Shown: one piece after another, positions 9,138 through 18,971 of the stretch
Position numbering within the stretch: position 1 is the first letter of the stretch
Layout: every line of letters starts with the position of its first letter
NCBI RefSeq assembly: GCF_913778665.1
Contig: NZ_CAJYVQ010000011.1
Span: 434,001-498,000, forward strand
Direction of reading: 5' to 3'
DNA: 64,000 nucleotides
DNA from: an uncultured Stenotrophomonas sp.
Lineage (GTDB): Bacteria > Pseudomonadota > Gammaproteobacteria > Xanthomonadales > Xanthomonadaceae
Program-made: the position numbers and the translations under genes
Notes under the pieces: model-generated
Database searches by the model: none
Told to the model about the DNA's origin: nothing
What the model saw: only the letters and a program-made list of their open reading frames with translations

Positions 9138-10044
9138 ATCCCGTCTCCCTCGATTCGTCCTTGATGTTCTTCTGCCACTGTCCGCTTTCCACGTCGCGCC
9201 ACCAACTTGACGAGGCTTCAGCGCTCTGATCCGCGTAAGACGCTTCTCCTGATGCTGCCTGCTTCAGCCACATACAAACCGTCGGATGCCGCTCAATTTC
9301 CGGATGTACCAGCACTTTATGCAGGAGAAAACTGACGGCATCCGCCGTATTCTCCGGCGGGAGCCCCAGCTCGATCCCACAGTGAACTGCCAATTGCAGT
9401 TGTTGTTCATACGCAGATGGACGTTCACCAAAACGCTGCAGTTGCGCGATCGCCGCAACGGCGGGGACCACCCACCCTTCATGGATTGAATCGCTTGAAA
9501 TGATGCCCTCTCGATCAGCAGCAGCCGGCATCCTGTGCGGAACGAGGCGCGCGTTTCCATCGAAGCCTAGCTGAAACCATTGCAACCAACCATCTGGCGC
9601 ATAGACGGGGCACTTTGAGAAAGATGCATGCTGGACTACTCTCGGATCGTAGAATCTTTTCAGATTCCTATTCCCATCCCTCGTGCGCGTAACGGCCATC
9701 TGTTTGATGGAAAGAGCGATCGAACCCGGAGACAGCTCTGAAGACAACCAGCCGCAGACGGGCTGCGGCTCCTGCCAATCCTGGCGTCGCTCCCATGCCA
9801 GCGACACGGTCTCTTCAAGGAGCTCGTCTCGACTTCCCAGAACTCTGACGACATAGGGGCAGAGTGCCCTGTCAAGGCCATAGCTCGTCAAATCGACCAG
9901 GTGCTTCTGCCTATTGAATTGGTCAATGCAACTCAGATCAGTACGCGACATTGGGTCGATCAAGACAAACCACGGCTGCGCGGATGCTGCAATTTGGTCA
10001 CGCAGCGCCACCAGAACGTCGAACCGGTCGTCATAGCGCGACAT
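9130..10044 (-). CDS. DUF4123 T6SS adaptor (VasW-like chaperone)
   Basis: The 304-residue protein has the N-terminal DUF4123 pattern: PWFVLIDP, then L.....CPYVVRVL, W and GWLSS elements, and FYDPRVV at about residue 131. DUF4123 proteins (Tap/TEC, VasW) load a cognate effector onto the VgrG tip. Here the gene lies between vgrG (14-base overlap) and the VasX-like effector (8-base overlap), so it should load that toxin. The C-terminal half (after about residue 190) is helical, with no motif I recognise. It is cytoplasmic; no signal peptide is present. Confidence 0.8.
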   Translation of the reverse strand: MSRYDDRFDVLVALRDQIAASAQPWFVLIDPMSRTDLSCIDQFNRQKHLVDLTSYGLDRALCPYVVRVLGSRDELLEETVSLAWERRQDWQEPQPVCGWLSSELSPGSIALSIKQMAVTRTRDGNRNLKRFYDPRVVQHASFSKCPVYAPDGWLQWFQLGFDGNARLVPHRMPAAADREGIISSDSIHEGWVVPAVAAIAQLQRFGERPSAYEQQLQLAVHCGIELGLPPENTADAVSFLLHKVLVHPEIERHPTVCMWLKQAASGEASYADQSAEASSSWWRDVESGQWQKNIKDESRETGYG

Positions 10045-12766
10045 TTGCAGCCCCTGCCTTTGCCGCGTCTACGCTTGCCTCGTTGCACTTGTCGAGGGTG
10101 GCACTCGGCACCTTCGCCTCCCCCGCCACACTCGCCGGCCCCACCCAGTCCCGCTGGCTCGCCTTGAACTCCACCTTGCCGGGCGCGCCCAGCTCGATGT
10201 TGTCGCCCTCGATCCGGATATAGGCACCCGCCGCCGTCGCCAGCAGATGCTTGCTCGGTGCCGACAGCTGCACATCCGCTTCAGTACTGGCGATACGCAC
10301 CTGGGTCTTGGCCGCCACGATCATCTGGTTCTTGTGCGCCCGTGCACTCACCTTGCCCTGCGCGGCATGCAGCGCGATGCCGCGCTCCTGGTTCGGGCTT
10401 TCACCGCTGGGCTGCACGCCGGCGGTATAGAGCACCAGTCCGCCGGCCACCGCCATCGTCAGTGAGCCCTGCGTCATCCAGTTCAGCGCCACACCGCTGG
10501 CCAGCGTGGTGTGGGTGCCGCTTACCCAGACCTGGTCGGCCGGGGTCAGGCTCAGCACGCCGGCCACGCCACTGCCCAGCAGCACCGGCGCGCTCCAGCC
10601 GGGCGCTTCGCCGTCGCCGCCGGCGATGCTGCCGGCGGCACTGCCGCTGTGGGTGGCGCGCAGCGCCTCCTGCAACTCGGTCAGCGTGGCATCCACCGGC
10701 AGTTCGGTCGGGTCATCAGGCAACTGCGCCTGCTGGTTGGCGGCCGATTCTGCCAGCTGCTGCAGCAGCTGCTGGCTTTCCTGCAGCTGGCTCAGTGCCT
10801 GCGGCGCGGCCATCTGCGGCGTGCCCTGCTCGGTGGTCAGCAGCAGGCCGCGGCCGGCGCGCAGTGCGCCCTGGGCCTGGGTGGACAGTTCCACGCCAAA
10901 GCCCCGCTCGCCCTCGCGCACGTTGTCCTGGCCGCCCTTCAGATGGCCCAGGGTCAGCGTGGTCTCGTGCTGGGTGGTGGACAGCTGCGCGCGGCCTTGT
11001 CCGGGCGTGTCATCAAAGCGCAGCTGCTGGTAGCCGCCGGTGCCACCCTGGCTGTCGGCCAGCGCCTGGCTCTTGAAGCCGGTATACACCGCGGCGTGGT
11101 CATTGCCCTCGAACCAGGCCGCGGCGTTGCCGGTGGCGCTGGCGCCGCCGCCGTTGATCTGGTTGTGCTGCGCGTCCTGCTGGCCACGGCCGTTGTAGAC
11201 CGCACCGACCACCACCGGGCGGTCGATGTCGCCTTCCAGAAACGCCACCAGCACTTCCTGCCCGCGCCGCGGCAGCACCACGCCGCCCCAGTTGTCGCCG
11301 GCCCAGGGGGTCATCACCCGCACCCAGGTCCAGGCGCCGCCGTTGGCAGGGGCGTTGTCGTCGCCACCGGGATGGGCCAGGCCGCTGCTGGCGTTGCCGC
11401 CGCGCTGCCACGGGAACTGCACCTTGATGCGGTGGTCGCGGTCGGACAGCAGCGGCTCGCCGTCGCTGACCACGATCGCGCTGAGCGTGCCGGTGATGGT
11501 CGGGCGCGGATGCAGGTGCGCGCCGTGGCCGTCTTCGGTCTGCGGGCGATAGCTCACCTCGGCCGGAATGGCGACGAAGCGGTTGTCGTAGAACGCGGTG
11601 GATACTTCGCCCGACGCCTGCCCATTGGCCAGACCGGACAGCGCGCCCGGCAGGTCCGGCGCGGTCACGCTGGACGGACCCAGGGCCTGCTCCAAGGCAT
11701 CGAACACGTCGGCATCGAGGTTGTTGCGTGCCTGGTGGTGTACCGACAGGCACAGGAACTGCGCGTCCTCGCCCACCTGCGGATGCTGCGACAGGCCGAA
11801 GCGCGCGCCCGGCGCCAGTGCCCGCCATTGGCCGGCACCGTCGATGGTATGCGCGCGCACGCGCAGCGCATCCAGGTGCTGCTGCGCGCGGCGCTGGCCG
11901 CGGGCGTTGTCCTGCCAGCCATAGGGCCCGCAGGTGTCGCGGTCGACGATGCCCAGGTCGTTGTTCTGCGCGGCCTCGGCGCTGGCCTGGCGCCGCTCCA
12001 GGGTGCGGTAATCCCAGGTCGCACGCTCGACCTTGCCCGGTCGCCAGCGGTGCGAGGTGGACCACTGCTGCACGCTGTCGCTGCGCTCGCTTTCGTCGCG
12101 GCGATGGAAGCGCACGCTGCCCAGCTCGGCGGTGTCGTGGCTGTGGTCGGCCAGCACCAGCGTGTGCGCGCCGAAGTCCGTGCCACCGGGCTCGCCGGCA
12201 TGCTCGAACCAGTAATAGATGCCCTCTTCAGCCAGCAGGCGCTGGACGAAGGCCAGGTCGCTCTCCTGGTACTGGGTGGTCAGGCTGCGTCGTGCGTACT
12301 GGCTGGCGTCCCCCAGCGACCACCGCCAGGCCGGGGCCAGCCCGCTGTAGTCGGCGAACAGGTCCTCGACGATCTCGACCACGGTCTTGTCGTGGAAGAC
12401 GTAGCTGTCCACCCGCTGTGACAGGAACGCCAGCCACGGTTGCAGGCGCAGCCGGTAGCGGGCCAGGCCGCCATTGCTGCCCAGCCGCTCGGCGGCGGTG
12501 ATGCGGCCATGCAGCGGGCGCACGCTGCCATCGGCCTGCTGCAGTTGCAGCAGCGCGCCCTGCCCGATCAGCGGTGCCAGCTGCAGGCCGGCGTCCAGCG
12601 ACAGGGCGGTGATCGTCCACTGGAATCCGGGGCCGTCGATCTGCTCGACGCCATCGAGGGTTTCGGCGACCAGCACGTCGCTTCCCAGCGACGTGTGCAG
12701 CCGCAGGAAGCGCTGTGCGTGCGAGGGGCCGGCCAAGGCTGCCCGCAGGTTGTTTACCAGGTCCAT
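10031..12766 (-). CDS. vgrG: T6SS spike protein VgrG (with DUF2345)
   Basis: The 911-residue protein has the gp27/gp5-like VgrG fold over roughly residues 15-570, including SLTTQYQESDLAFVQRLLAEEG, HRIKVQFPWQRG, WVRVMTPWAGDNWG and PRRGQEVLVAFLEGDIDRPVV, followed by a DUF2345 region with repeated short beta-strand elements to the C-terminus. There is no toxic extension, in contrast with the second VgrG of this locus. It forms the trimeric spike that punctures target cells and carries the VasX-like effector through the DUF4123 adaptor. Its GC content matches the core tss genes, whereas the adaptor and toxin genes just downstream are more AT-rich. That marks a likely recombination boundary near the 3' end of vgrG. 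Confidence 0.93.
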   Translation of the reverse strand: MDLVNNLRAALAGPSHAQRFLRLHTSLGSDVLVAETLDGVEQIDGPGFQWTITALSLDAGLQLAPLIGQGALLQLQQADGSVRPLHGRITAAERLGSNGGLARYRLRLQPWLAFLSQRVDSYVFHDKTVVEIVEDLFADYSGLAPAWRWSLGDASQYARRSLTTQYQESDLAFVQRLLAEEGIYYWFEHAGEPGGTDFGAHTLVLADHSHDTAELGSVRFHRRDESERSDSVQQWSTSHRWRPGKVERATWDYRTLERRQASAEAAQNNDLGIVDRDTCGPYGWQDNARGQRRAQQHLDALRVRAHTIDGAGQWRALAPGARFGLSQHPQVGEDAQFLCLSVHHQARNNLDADVFDALEQALGPSSVTAPDLPGALSGLANGQASGEVSTAFYDNRFVAIPAEVSYRPQTEDGHGAHLHPRPTITGTLSAIVVSDGEPLLSDRDHRIKVQFPWQRGGNASSGLAHPGGDDNAPANGGAWTWVRVMTPWAGDNWGGVVLPRRGQEVLVAFLEGDIDRPVVVGAVYNGRGQQDAQHNQINGGGASATGNAAAWFEGNDHAAVYTGFKSQALADSQGGTGGYQQLRFDDTPGQGRAQLSTTQHETTLTLGHLKGGQDNVREGERGFGVELSTQAQGALRAGRGLLLTTEQGTPQMAAPQALSQLQESQQLLQQLAESAANQQAQLPDDPTELPVDATLTELQEALRATHSGSAAGSIAGGDGEAPGWSAPVLLGSGVAGVLSLTPADQVWVSGTHTTLASGVALNWMTQGSLTMAVAGGLVLYTAGVQPSGESPNQERGIALHAAQGKVSARAHKNQMIVAAKTQVRIASTEADVQLSAPSKHLLATAAGAYIRIEGDNIELGAPGKVEFKASQRDWVGPASVAGEAKVPSATLDKCNEASVDAAKAGAANVAL

Positions 12767-12886
12767 GGTGTTTTCCCGACGTCCCCTACTTCAAGGTGGT
12801 CTGCATGCGACGTGCGCATCGGTTGCCTCCGCTTCCCGCTTCCACGCGGCCTGCGCCCCGGCAGGGGCGACAGGCACGCACGGCCA

Positions 12887-13237
12887 TCAGGCGGCCTGGA
12901 CGATCTCTTCCAGCTGCAGGCGCACGCCCTCGCTGATCTTCAGGCGGTAGTCGCGACCACCGGCCGTGATCTGCAGTTCGCGCACGTTGCTCACCAGCTG
13001 CGGCTTGCCGACCACCGGGGCGTCCATGTGGATGCGCCAGGAACCGCGGCTGATCTGTGCGGCGATGTTGCGGGCGTCCTGGCGGGCCGCCGGTACGGCG
13101 GTATCCAGCAGTTCGATCACATGCTCCGGGCGCAGCCGGTTCCAGGCACGCACGCGGTCCAGTTCGCGACCCAGGCCCAGTTCCAGGCTGTCGCAGTGGT
13201 TGAGGGCCGCGTCGCGGTCAAATCCATAGAATTCCAT
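12887..13237 (-). CDS. Unknown small protein between tssH and vgrG
   Basis: The 116-residue product is chosen to start at ATG 13237 because a perfect AAGGAG lies 7 bases upstream; a longer start at 13264 would overlap the tssH stop as ATGA. It is soluble, with no signal or membrane segment. The N-terminal half looks helical (MEFYGFDRDAALNHCDSLEL, then a segment rich in Arg, Glu and Leu) and the C-terminal half looks beta-rich (VVGKPQLVSNVRELQITAGG). I recognise no family. Its place between the ClpV ATPase gene and vgrG suggests an accessory role in the secretion system. Confidence 0.65.
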   Translation of the reverse strand: MEFYGFDRDAALNHCDSLELGLGRELDRVRAWNRLRPEHVIELLDTAVPAARQDARNIAAQISRGSWRIHMDAPVVGKPQLVSNVRELQITAGGRDYRLKISEGVRLQLEEIVQAA

Positions 13238-13260
13238 CAGCGTTCTCCTTCTGCTCAGTG

Positions 13261-16014
13261 TCATGACACTTTGTATTTGAAGTCACCCTTCTTGCCGGCG
13301 GTGACCTTGATGGCGTTGATCCGATTCCCTTCGGCCATTGCCGCCAGCACGCTCTCGGCGATTTCCGGCAGCAGGGTTCCATTGAGGATGTGGTCAACGT
13401 TGCGCGCACCCGAGTCCACTTCGGTGCAACGTGCAAGCACGGCCTCCACCAGGCTGTCGTCCCAGCTGAAGGTGGCCTTGTGGTTGGCGATGACGCGGTC
13501 GCGGATGCGGCCGAGCTTGAGCATGATGATCTGCGCCAGCACGTCATCGTTGATGGGGTAGTACGGCACCACTTTCAGGCGGCCGAGGAAGGCCGGCTTG
13601 AAGGTGCGCATCAGCACCGGGCGCAGCGCTTCGGACAGCGCCTCGGCACCGGGAATTTCATCGGCCGGCTTGTTCAGGCAGGCCTGCATGATCTGCGAGG
13701 AGCCGATGTTGGAGGTGAGGATGATCAGCGTGTTGCGGAAGTCGATCTCACGGCCTTCGGCGTCATCCATCATGCCCTTGTCGAACACCTGGAAGAACAT
13801 CTCCAGCACGTCCGGATGGGCCTTCTCGACCTCGTCCAGCAGCACCACGCTGTACGGGTTGCGGCGCACCGCTTCGGTCAGCACGCCACCTTCGCCGTAG
13901 CCTACATAACCCGGCGGCGAGCCCTTCAAGCCCGACACGCTGTGCGCTTCCTGGTACTCGCTCATGTTGATGGTGACCAGCTTGCGCTCGCCGCCGTACA
14001 GGATGTCGGCCAGCGCCAGCGCGGTCTCGGTCTTGCCGACGCCGGACGGGCCGACGAACATGAACACGCCGCGCGGCTTGTTCGGGTCTTCCAGCTTGGC
14101 GGTCGCGGTGCGCACGCGCTGGGCGATCGCGTCGAGCGCATAGTCCTGGCCGATCACGCGTTCGACCAGCAGCGTACCCAGGGTGCGCACGGTGCGGATT
14201 TCGTCCTTGACCATGCGGCCCAGCGGCACGCCGGTCCAGGCCGAAACGATCTCGGCCACGACGGTGCCATCCACCTGCAGCGGCACCATCGGTGTCTCGC
14301 CCTGCAGCTCGCGCAGCTCGGCCTGCAACCGCGCCAGTTCGGCGTGCTGCGGCGACAGTTCCGGTTTCGCCTTGCCACGCTTGGCGGCCGGCTTGGCCAC
14401 GGCGACATCACCATCGCCTTCGTCACTGGCCGGCTCGGCCTCGCCCGGCACGGCTTCGCCTTGCTCCATCTGCTGGCGCAGGGTGGCGATGCGGCTGGCC
14501 AGGTCACGTTCGCGGCCCAGGCGCTCTTCGTTGCTGGCCAGCACGGCCTGCGCTTCGGCCTGCTGCGCATGCAGTTCGGCCAGGCGTTCCCCATGCTGGT
14601 CACTGCCGCCAGCGGTCTCGCGCTGCAGTGCACCGATCTCCGCCTGCAGGCGATCCAGGTGCTTGCGGGTGTCTTCGATGATGGCCGGCGTCGCACTCTG
14701 CCCCAATGCCACCTTGGCGCACGCGGTATCGAGCACGCTCACCGCCTTGTCCGGCAGCTGGCGACCGCTGATGTAGCGGTGCGACAGACGCACCGCCTCG
14801 GTCACCGCCTCATCCAGCACGCGGATGTTGAAGTGCGATTCCATCAGCCCGACCATGCCGCGCAGCATCGCTGCGGCCAGCGCTTCGCTGGGCTCTTCGA
14901 CCTTGACGACCTGGAAGCGCCGGGCCAGCGCCGCGTCCTTCTCGAAGTACTTCTTGTACTCACCCCAGGTAGTGGCGGCGATGGTGCGCAGCTCGCCGCG
15001 CGCCAGCGCCGGCTTCAGCAGGTTGGCCGCATCGTTCTGGCCGGCGGTGCCGCCGGCGCCGATCATCGTGTGCGCCTCATCGATGAACAGGATGATCGGA
15101 TGCGGGCTCTTCTTGACCTCGTCGATCACGTTCTTCAGGCGATTCTCGAATTCGCCCTTGACGCTGGCACCGGCCTGCAGCAGCCCCATGTCCAGGGTGT
15201 GCAGCTCGACGCCCTGCAGCACGTCGGGGACATCCTTGTCGGCGATTCGGCGGGCAAGCCCTTCGACCACGGCGGTCTTGCCGACGCCGGCCTCGCCGGT
15301 GAGGATCGGATTGTTCTGGCGGCGACGCATCAGGATGTCGATCACCTGGCGGATCTCGCCATCGCGGCCGATCACCGGGTCGATCTTGCCGTCGCGTGCC
15401 CGCTGGGTCAGGTTGGTGGTGAACTGGTCCAGCGCCGGCGTCTTCGACAGGCCGCCCTTGGCCTCACCGGGCACCGCGCCCTGCTCCTGATCGCCCTCGC
15501 CCGACGCCGATGCGTCGGCGAAGCGCACGGTCTGCACCGCTTCCTGCGAGCCCTCGGTGAGCTTGGCGAAGTCGTGCTTGAGCTCGTCGCGCTTGAAGCG
15601 CACGAACAGCTTCGACCCGCGATACGCCAGCTGCGACAGGTCTGGTTCGGTCAGCAGCGCCAGCAGCAGGTGACCACTGCGGATGCGGGTGGTCTCCGAA
15701 TCCAGCGAGGCGATCAGCCAGGCATGCTCGAACAGCTTGGGAATGTGCTGGGAGAACACCGGCGTGCGGCTGTTGCCGGTCTTGAACTGGCTGATCTCGT
15801 CGTTGAGGTCGCGCTCCAGCGATTCGGGCAGGATCCCGCTGCGCCGCGCGATCAGCACGAAATCACTCTGCGGCTGCTCAAGCAGGGCCAGGAACAGGTG
15901 CTCCAGGTCCACCTCGTAGTTGCCACGCGCCATGCACAGGTTCGCTGCCCGTTCGGCGGCCAGCCGGCAGGTGTCGTCCAGTTTGCTGATCAGGGTCTTG
16001 AGGTTGATGCTCAT
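13261..16014 (-). CDS. tssH: T6SS sheath-recycling AAA+ ATPase TssH/ClpV
   Basis: The 917-residue protein has the ClpB/ClpV layout: a Clp N domain (about 1-150), a first AAA+ module with Walker A GEAGVGKT at 240-247 and IILFIDEAHTMIGAGG, a coiled-coil insertion (about 430-560), and a second AAA+ module with Walker A GPSGVGKT near 655 and SVVLLDEVEKAHPDVLEMFF. An unusual charged insert rich in Glu, Ala and Lys lies in the middle region. ClpV unfolds contracted TssB/TssC sheath for reuse. The gene sits between tssG and the small unknown gene on the same strand. Confidence 0.95.
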   Translation of the reverse strand: MSINLKTLISKLDDTCRLAAERAANLCMARGNYEVDLEHLFLALLEQPQSDFVLIARRSGILPESLERDLNDEISQFKTGNSRTPVFSQHIPKLFEHAWLIASLDSETTRIRSGHLLLALLTEPDLSQLAYRGSKLFVRFKRDELKHDFAKLTEGSQEAVQTVRFADASASGEGDQEQGAVPGEAKGGLSKTPALDQFTTNLTQRARDGKIDPVIGRDGEIRQVIDILMRRRQNNPILTGEAGVGKTAVVEGLARRIADKDVPDVLQGVELHTLDMGLLQAGASVKGEFENRLKNVIDEVKKSPHPIILFIDEAHTMIGAGGTAGQNDAANLLKPALARGELRTIAATTWGEYKKYFEKDAALARRFQVVKVEEPSEALAAAMLRGMVGLMESHFNIRVLDEAVTEAVRLSHRYISGRQLPDKAVSVLDTACAKVALGQSATPAIIEDTRKHLDRLQAEIGALQRETAGGSDQHGERLAELHAQQAEAQAVLASNEERLGRERDLASRIATLRQQMEQGEAVPGEAEPASDEGDGDVAVAKPAAKRGKAKPELSPQHAELARLQAELRELQGETPMVPLQVDGTVVAEIVSAWTGVPLGRMVKDEIRTVRTLGTLLVERVIGQDYALDAIAQRVRTATAKLEDPNKPRGVFMFVGPSGVGKTETALALADILYGGERKLVTINMSEYQEAHSVSGLKGSPPGYVGYGEGGVLTEAVRRNPYSVVLLDEVEKAHPDVLEMFFQVFDKGMMDDAEGREIDFRNTLIILTSNIGSSQIMQACLNKPADEIPGAEALSEALRPVLMRTFKPAFLGRLKVVPYYPINDDVLAQIIMLKLGRIRDRVIANHKATFSWDDSLVEAVLARCTEVDSGARNVDHILNGTLLPEIAESVLAAMAEGNRINAIKVTAGKKGDFKYKVS

Positions 16015-16080
16015 GCGGAAACGCGCACTCCTTGCTGGAACCGTTCGGGGGCCGGCGGCGCGGACGCCATCGGCGCTGTG

Positions 16081-17172
16081 TCATTGCAACGTGTGGATGC
16101 CATAGGTGGTGTCCTCACGCGAGGTGGTCTGCGCCTGGGTGCACAGGTAGCTGTCCCAGCCGAGGCGGACGCCGCCACCGCCGCCAAGTGCGCTGCCCTG
16201 CACATCTTCGGCGCGCAGGACCAGGCGCACTTCGTATTCAAGGATGCCGCCGGTCAACAGCGACAGCCATTTGGCAAGCGCCTCGGCGGCACTGCCACCG
16301 GGCAGGAACGCATCGAACTGATCGCGGCGCAGCGGTCCGATGCGCAGGCGCAGGCGCAGGTCGCGCTGCCAGACCCTGTCACCGGCCAGCGCGCTGGCGC
16401 CCAGTACGGCGTTGGCCTGGCCCAGGCGGGTCGCCTGCCCCGTGGGAACGCGATACCACGCACCGACGAACTGCTCCAGATGCAGCGGAACCTGGAAGTA
16501 ATCGGAAAGCACCCGCTGCATCAGCATGGCCGAGACCGGACGCTGGCGCACCGCGCCGGCGTAGTAGGCCACGGCCTGATCGAAGATCTCTCCCTCGCCC
16601 TCGTGCAGGCGATCGCGCAGCTCGCTCATGCCCATGCCGAGCAGCGACAGCACCAGCGGCAGGAAGCGCTCGCGACGATCCAGCTCGTACTGCAGCGCCA
16701 GGCGGTGCTTCTTCCATGCGGCGTAGTGCAACGACACCGCGCGGGTCGAGAAGATGTCCAGGAAGGCGCGTGCGGTGCGGTCGCGCTGGTACAGCTCACG
16801 CAGCTGCAGGGTTTCGGTGTAGTGCAGCGGCAATGCACCGGCGGTACCCAGCAGGCCCATGAACTGCGGGGTCAGATGGACTTCGGCCAGCTCCTCGCCG
16901 TGCAGCGCCTGCTCGATCGCCTCGTGGCCCTGCAGGCGCTCGCCCTTGAGCGAGTACACCTCGCCGTCGGCCGCCAGTTCGGTGGCCGGGAACCCCAGGG
17001 ACAGCGAGTTACGGAAGCGCACCCGCATCGGCACGGCCTGGCCGGGCTTGACGCCCTGCCGCTGGAAGACCTGCTCCAGCAACCGCACCGCCTGGAAGAA
17101 CTGGAAGCGGTGCGGTTCGGTGAGCAGCTGCTGGGCTACGCCAGGATCGATTCGCCGCTGCGCGCTGGGCAT
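16081..17172 (-). CDS. tssG: T6SS baseplate protein TssG
   Basis: The 363-residue protein has the TssG (ImpH/VasB) signature: RFQFFQAVRLLEQVF near the N-terminus, VRFRNSLSLGFPATEL, the NLTPQFMGLLG-type element here as VHLTPQFMGLLGTAGALP, and LQLREL. TssG joins TssF, TssE and TssK in the baseplate wedge. The gene overlaps the 3' end of tssF by 37 bases, and a 66-bp gap separates it from tssH. Confidence 0.95.
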   Translation of the reverse strand: MPSAQRRIDPGVAQQLLTEPHRFQFFQAVRLLEQVFQRQGVKPGQAVPMRVRFRNSLSLGFPATELAADGEVYSLKGERLQGHEAIEQALHGEELAEVHLTPQFMGLLGTAGALPLHYTETLQLRELYQRDRTARAFLDIFSTRAVSLHYAAWKKHRLALQYELDRRERFLPLVLSLLGMGMSELRDRLHEGEGEIFDQAVAYYAGAVRQRPVSAMLMQRVLSDYFQVPLHLEQFVGAWYRVPTGQATRLGQANAVLGASALAGDRVWQRDLRLRLRIGPLRRDQFDAFLPGGSAAEALAKWLSLLTGGILEYEVRLVLRAEDVQGSALGGGGGVRLGWDSYLCTQAQTTSREDTTYGIHTLQ

Positions 17173-18971
17173 CGGACGATCTCCTCTCCGCTGTCGCCGG
17201 ACACCAGCACCAGTCGGGTAAAGCTGTTGGCATGCACGTACAGTGCAAAGAAGTGGTCCATCACCTGGGCGAAGGCGGCCACACCGGTACCCACGAAATG
17301 GGCTTCATTGAGAGTCAGGCGGATCTCCAGTCCTCGCACCACCGAAGCGAACTGGCGGCCATGCATCCAGGTCGTGACCGGGGTCTGCTGCAGTTCAAGG
17401 ATGCCGTCGATCTGCCGCGCCGAGACGCTGCTGCCGGACAGGTCGTACAGGCGCAGCATCTCTTTCAGCGCAGGCAGGCCGCTGGCGGTCAGCGACAGCT
17501 GGTTCAACGACAGGTGGGAGATGAGGCGCCACTGCGCATTGCGACCGTGGCGGAAGCGCAGCGGCTTGGTTGGCTTGCGCAGCAGGCTGATCGCCTTGGC
17601 CGGGCTGCCACCTTCGATGTTGAGGTCACCCCCGGCAACGCCGAAGGCCAGCTGATTGGGCAGATCGCGGTTGCTGCAGGTCAGCTCCAGGCTGACCGTA
17701 TCGGTCTGCGGCAGCACCGGATTGAACGACAGGTCGACGAAGCTGATCTCGGTCTCGAACCCGGGACTCTGCCGGGCCACATCCTCATCGCGACGGGCGA
17801 CCCAATACTGGCCGGTGCGCTCGGGGTCTTCACCATGATGCAGCGAGTAGAACGGACGGAACGCCTGGATCAGCTCGCCCTGCGGCGTCTGCCGGATGCG
17901 GTGCACCGAATCGATGGAGTGCACCTCGTAGGCAAAGGCGCGGCGGGCGTCGGCCAGCACCGGATAGTTCACCGTGCGATGGGTGACCCGGATCGGCTCG
18001 CCACTGGTCCGGAACAGGTTGACGATCGGCGTGCAGCCCAACCTCAGGTTGTGCGGCCCCAGCTCCTCCAGCACCATCGTGTTGTCGCGCTCCTGGCCCT
18101 GCGTCTGCAGCACCAGATGCAGGGTGAAGCGGCGGCTGGCGCTGGCCGTCAGTGCCGGCAGGTGCAGGTCCACAAAACCGAATTTCTCCGGATAGGCGAA
18201 CAGCTCGGTCAGCAGCCGGTAGGCCGGATGCGAGCGCGCCGGGAAGTCGATCAGCGCTTCATCCTCGGCAAAGCCGACCGGACTCAGCGGCACGCTGTCC
18301 AGGCGACGCCAGCGGCCATCACCATCGGACTCCACGTAGGCCGCCTTGACGCCCAGCATCAGCGCGTCGCGCAGCGCGGCACGCACTGACGGCTCGCCGT
18401 CGAGGAACAGCCGCAGGCGATCGGTACCGAGTTGATGGAAGCCAAGCTGGTCGGACAGCAGCTGGAAACCCATCGAGATCTGGCCGCCACTGCCGGCTGG
18501 CAAGGTGGTGGCCATTGGCGCGTCGGCCACGCTGCGGTACACCACCTGCTGCACGCCGATCGGGGCCAGCACCACGTCATACGCGGTGCGGAAATCGCAG
18601 GGCACGCCCCGCACCGGGCGGCTCTGCAGGGCGGTGCCACGCGTCACGCGGACCGGCGCGCTCAACTTGGAGGCCACGCCTTCCATGTCGAAATGGGCGA
18701 TCGAACAGGACGGAAACGGCCGCAGGTAATGCGGATACAGCACGTCCAGCAGCGCATCGGTGAACTCGGGATAGTCATCCTCGATGCGCTTGGATACGCG
18801 CGCACTGAGCAGCGCGAAGGCTTCGATCAGGCGCTCGACATGCGGGTCCTGGCTGCCCTCGGCAGACAGCTGCAGGCGACCGGCGATCTTCGGGTAGCGC
18901 TCGGCGAACTCGCGCCCGTAACGACGCAGATAGGCCAGTTCCCGCTCGTAGTAGGGCAGCAGATCCTGCAT
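17136..18971 (-). CDS. tssF: T6SS baseplate protein TssF
   Basis: The 611-residue protein is of usual TssF length. It opens with LPYYERELAYLRRYGREFAE and contains DPHVERLIEAFALLSARV and YPEFTDALLDVLYPHYLRP, all typical of TssF (ImpG/VasA). It forms the wedge with TssG. It overlaps tssE by one base (TGATG-type coupling) and tssG by 37 bases. Confidence 0.96.
   Translation of the reverse strand: MQDLLPYYERELAYLRRYGREFAERYPKIAGRLQLSAEGSQDPHVERLIEAFALLSARVSKRIEDDYPEFTDALLDVLYPHYLRPFPSCSIAHFDMEGVASKLSAPVRVTRGTALQSRPVRGVPCDFRTAYDVVLAPIGVQQVVYRSVADAPMATTLPAGSGGQISMGFQLLSDQLGFHQLGTDRLRLFLDGEPSVRAALRDALMLGVKAAYVESDGDGRWRRLDSVPLSPVGFAEDEALIDFPARSHPAYRLLTELFAYPEKFGFVDLHLPALTASASRRFTLHLVLQTQGQERDNTMVLEELGPHNLRLGCTPIVNLFRTSGEPIRVTHRTVNYPVLADARRAFAYEVHSIDSVHRIRQTPQGELIQAFRPFYSLHHGEDPERTGQYWVARRDEDVARQSPGFETEISFVDLSFNPVLPQTDTVSLELTCSNRDLPNQLAFGVAGGDLNIEGGSPAKAISLLRKPTKPLRFRHGRNAQWRLISHLSLNQLSLTASGLPALKEMLRLYDLSGSSVSARQIDGILELQQTPVTTWMHGRQFASVVRGLEIRLTLNEAHFVGTGVAAFAQVMDHFFALYVHANSFTRLVLVSGDSGEEIVRCPARSGESILA

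Noticed and set aside
13390..17655. A 1421-codon open frame antisense to tssH, tssG and part of tssF
   Set aside because: Long antisense frames are expected in GC-rich genes with strong third-position bias; the translation is low-complexity (His, Gln, Arg, Leu, Gly) and the sense frames are clear T6SS genes.
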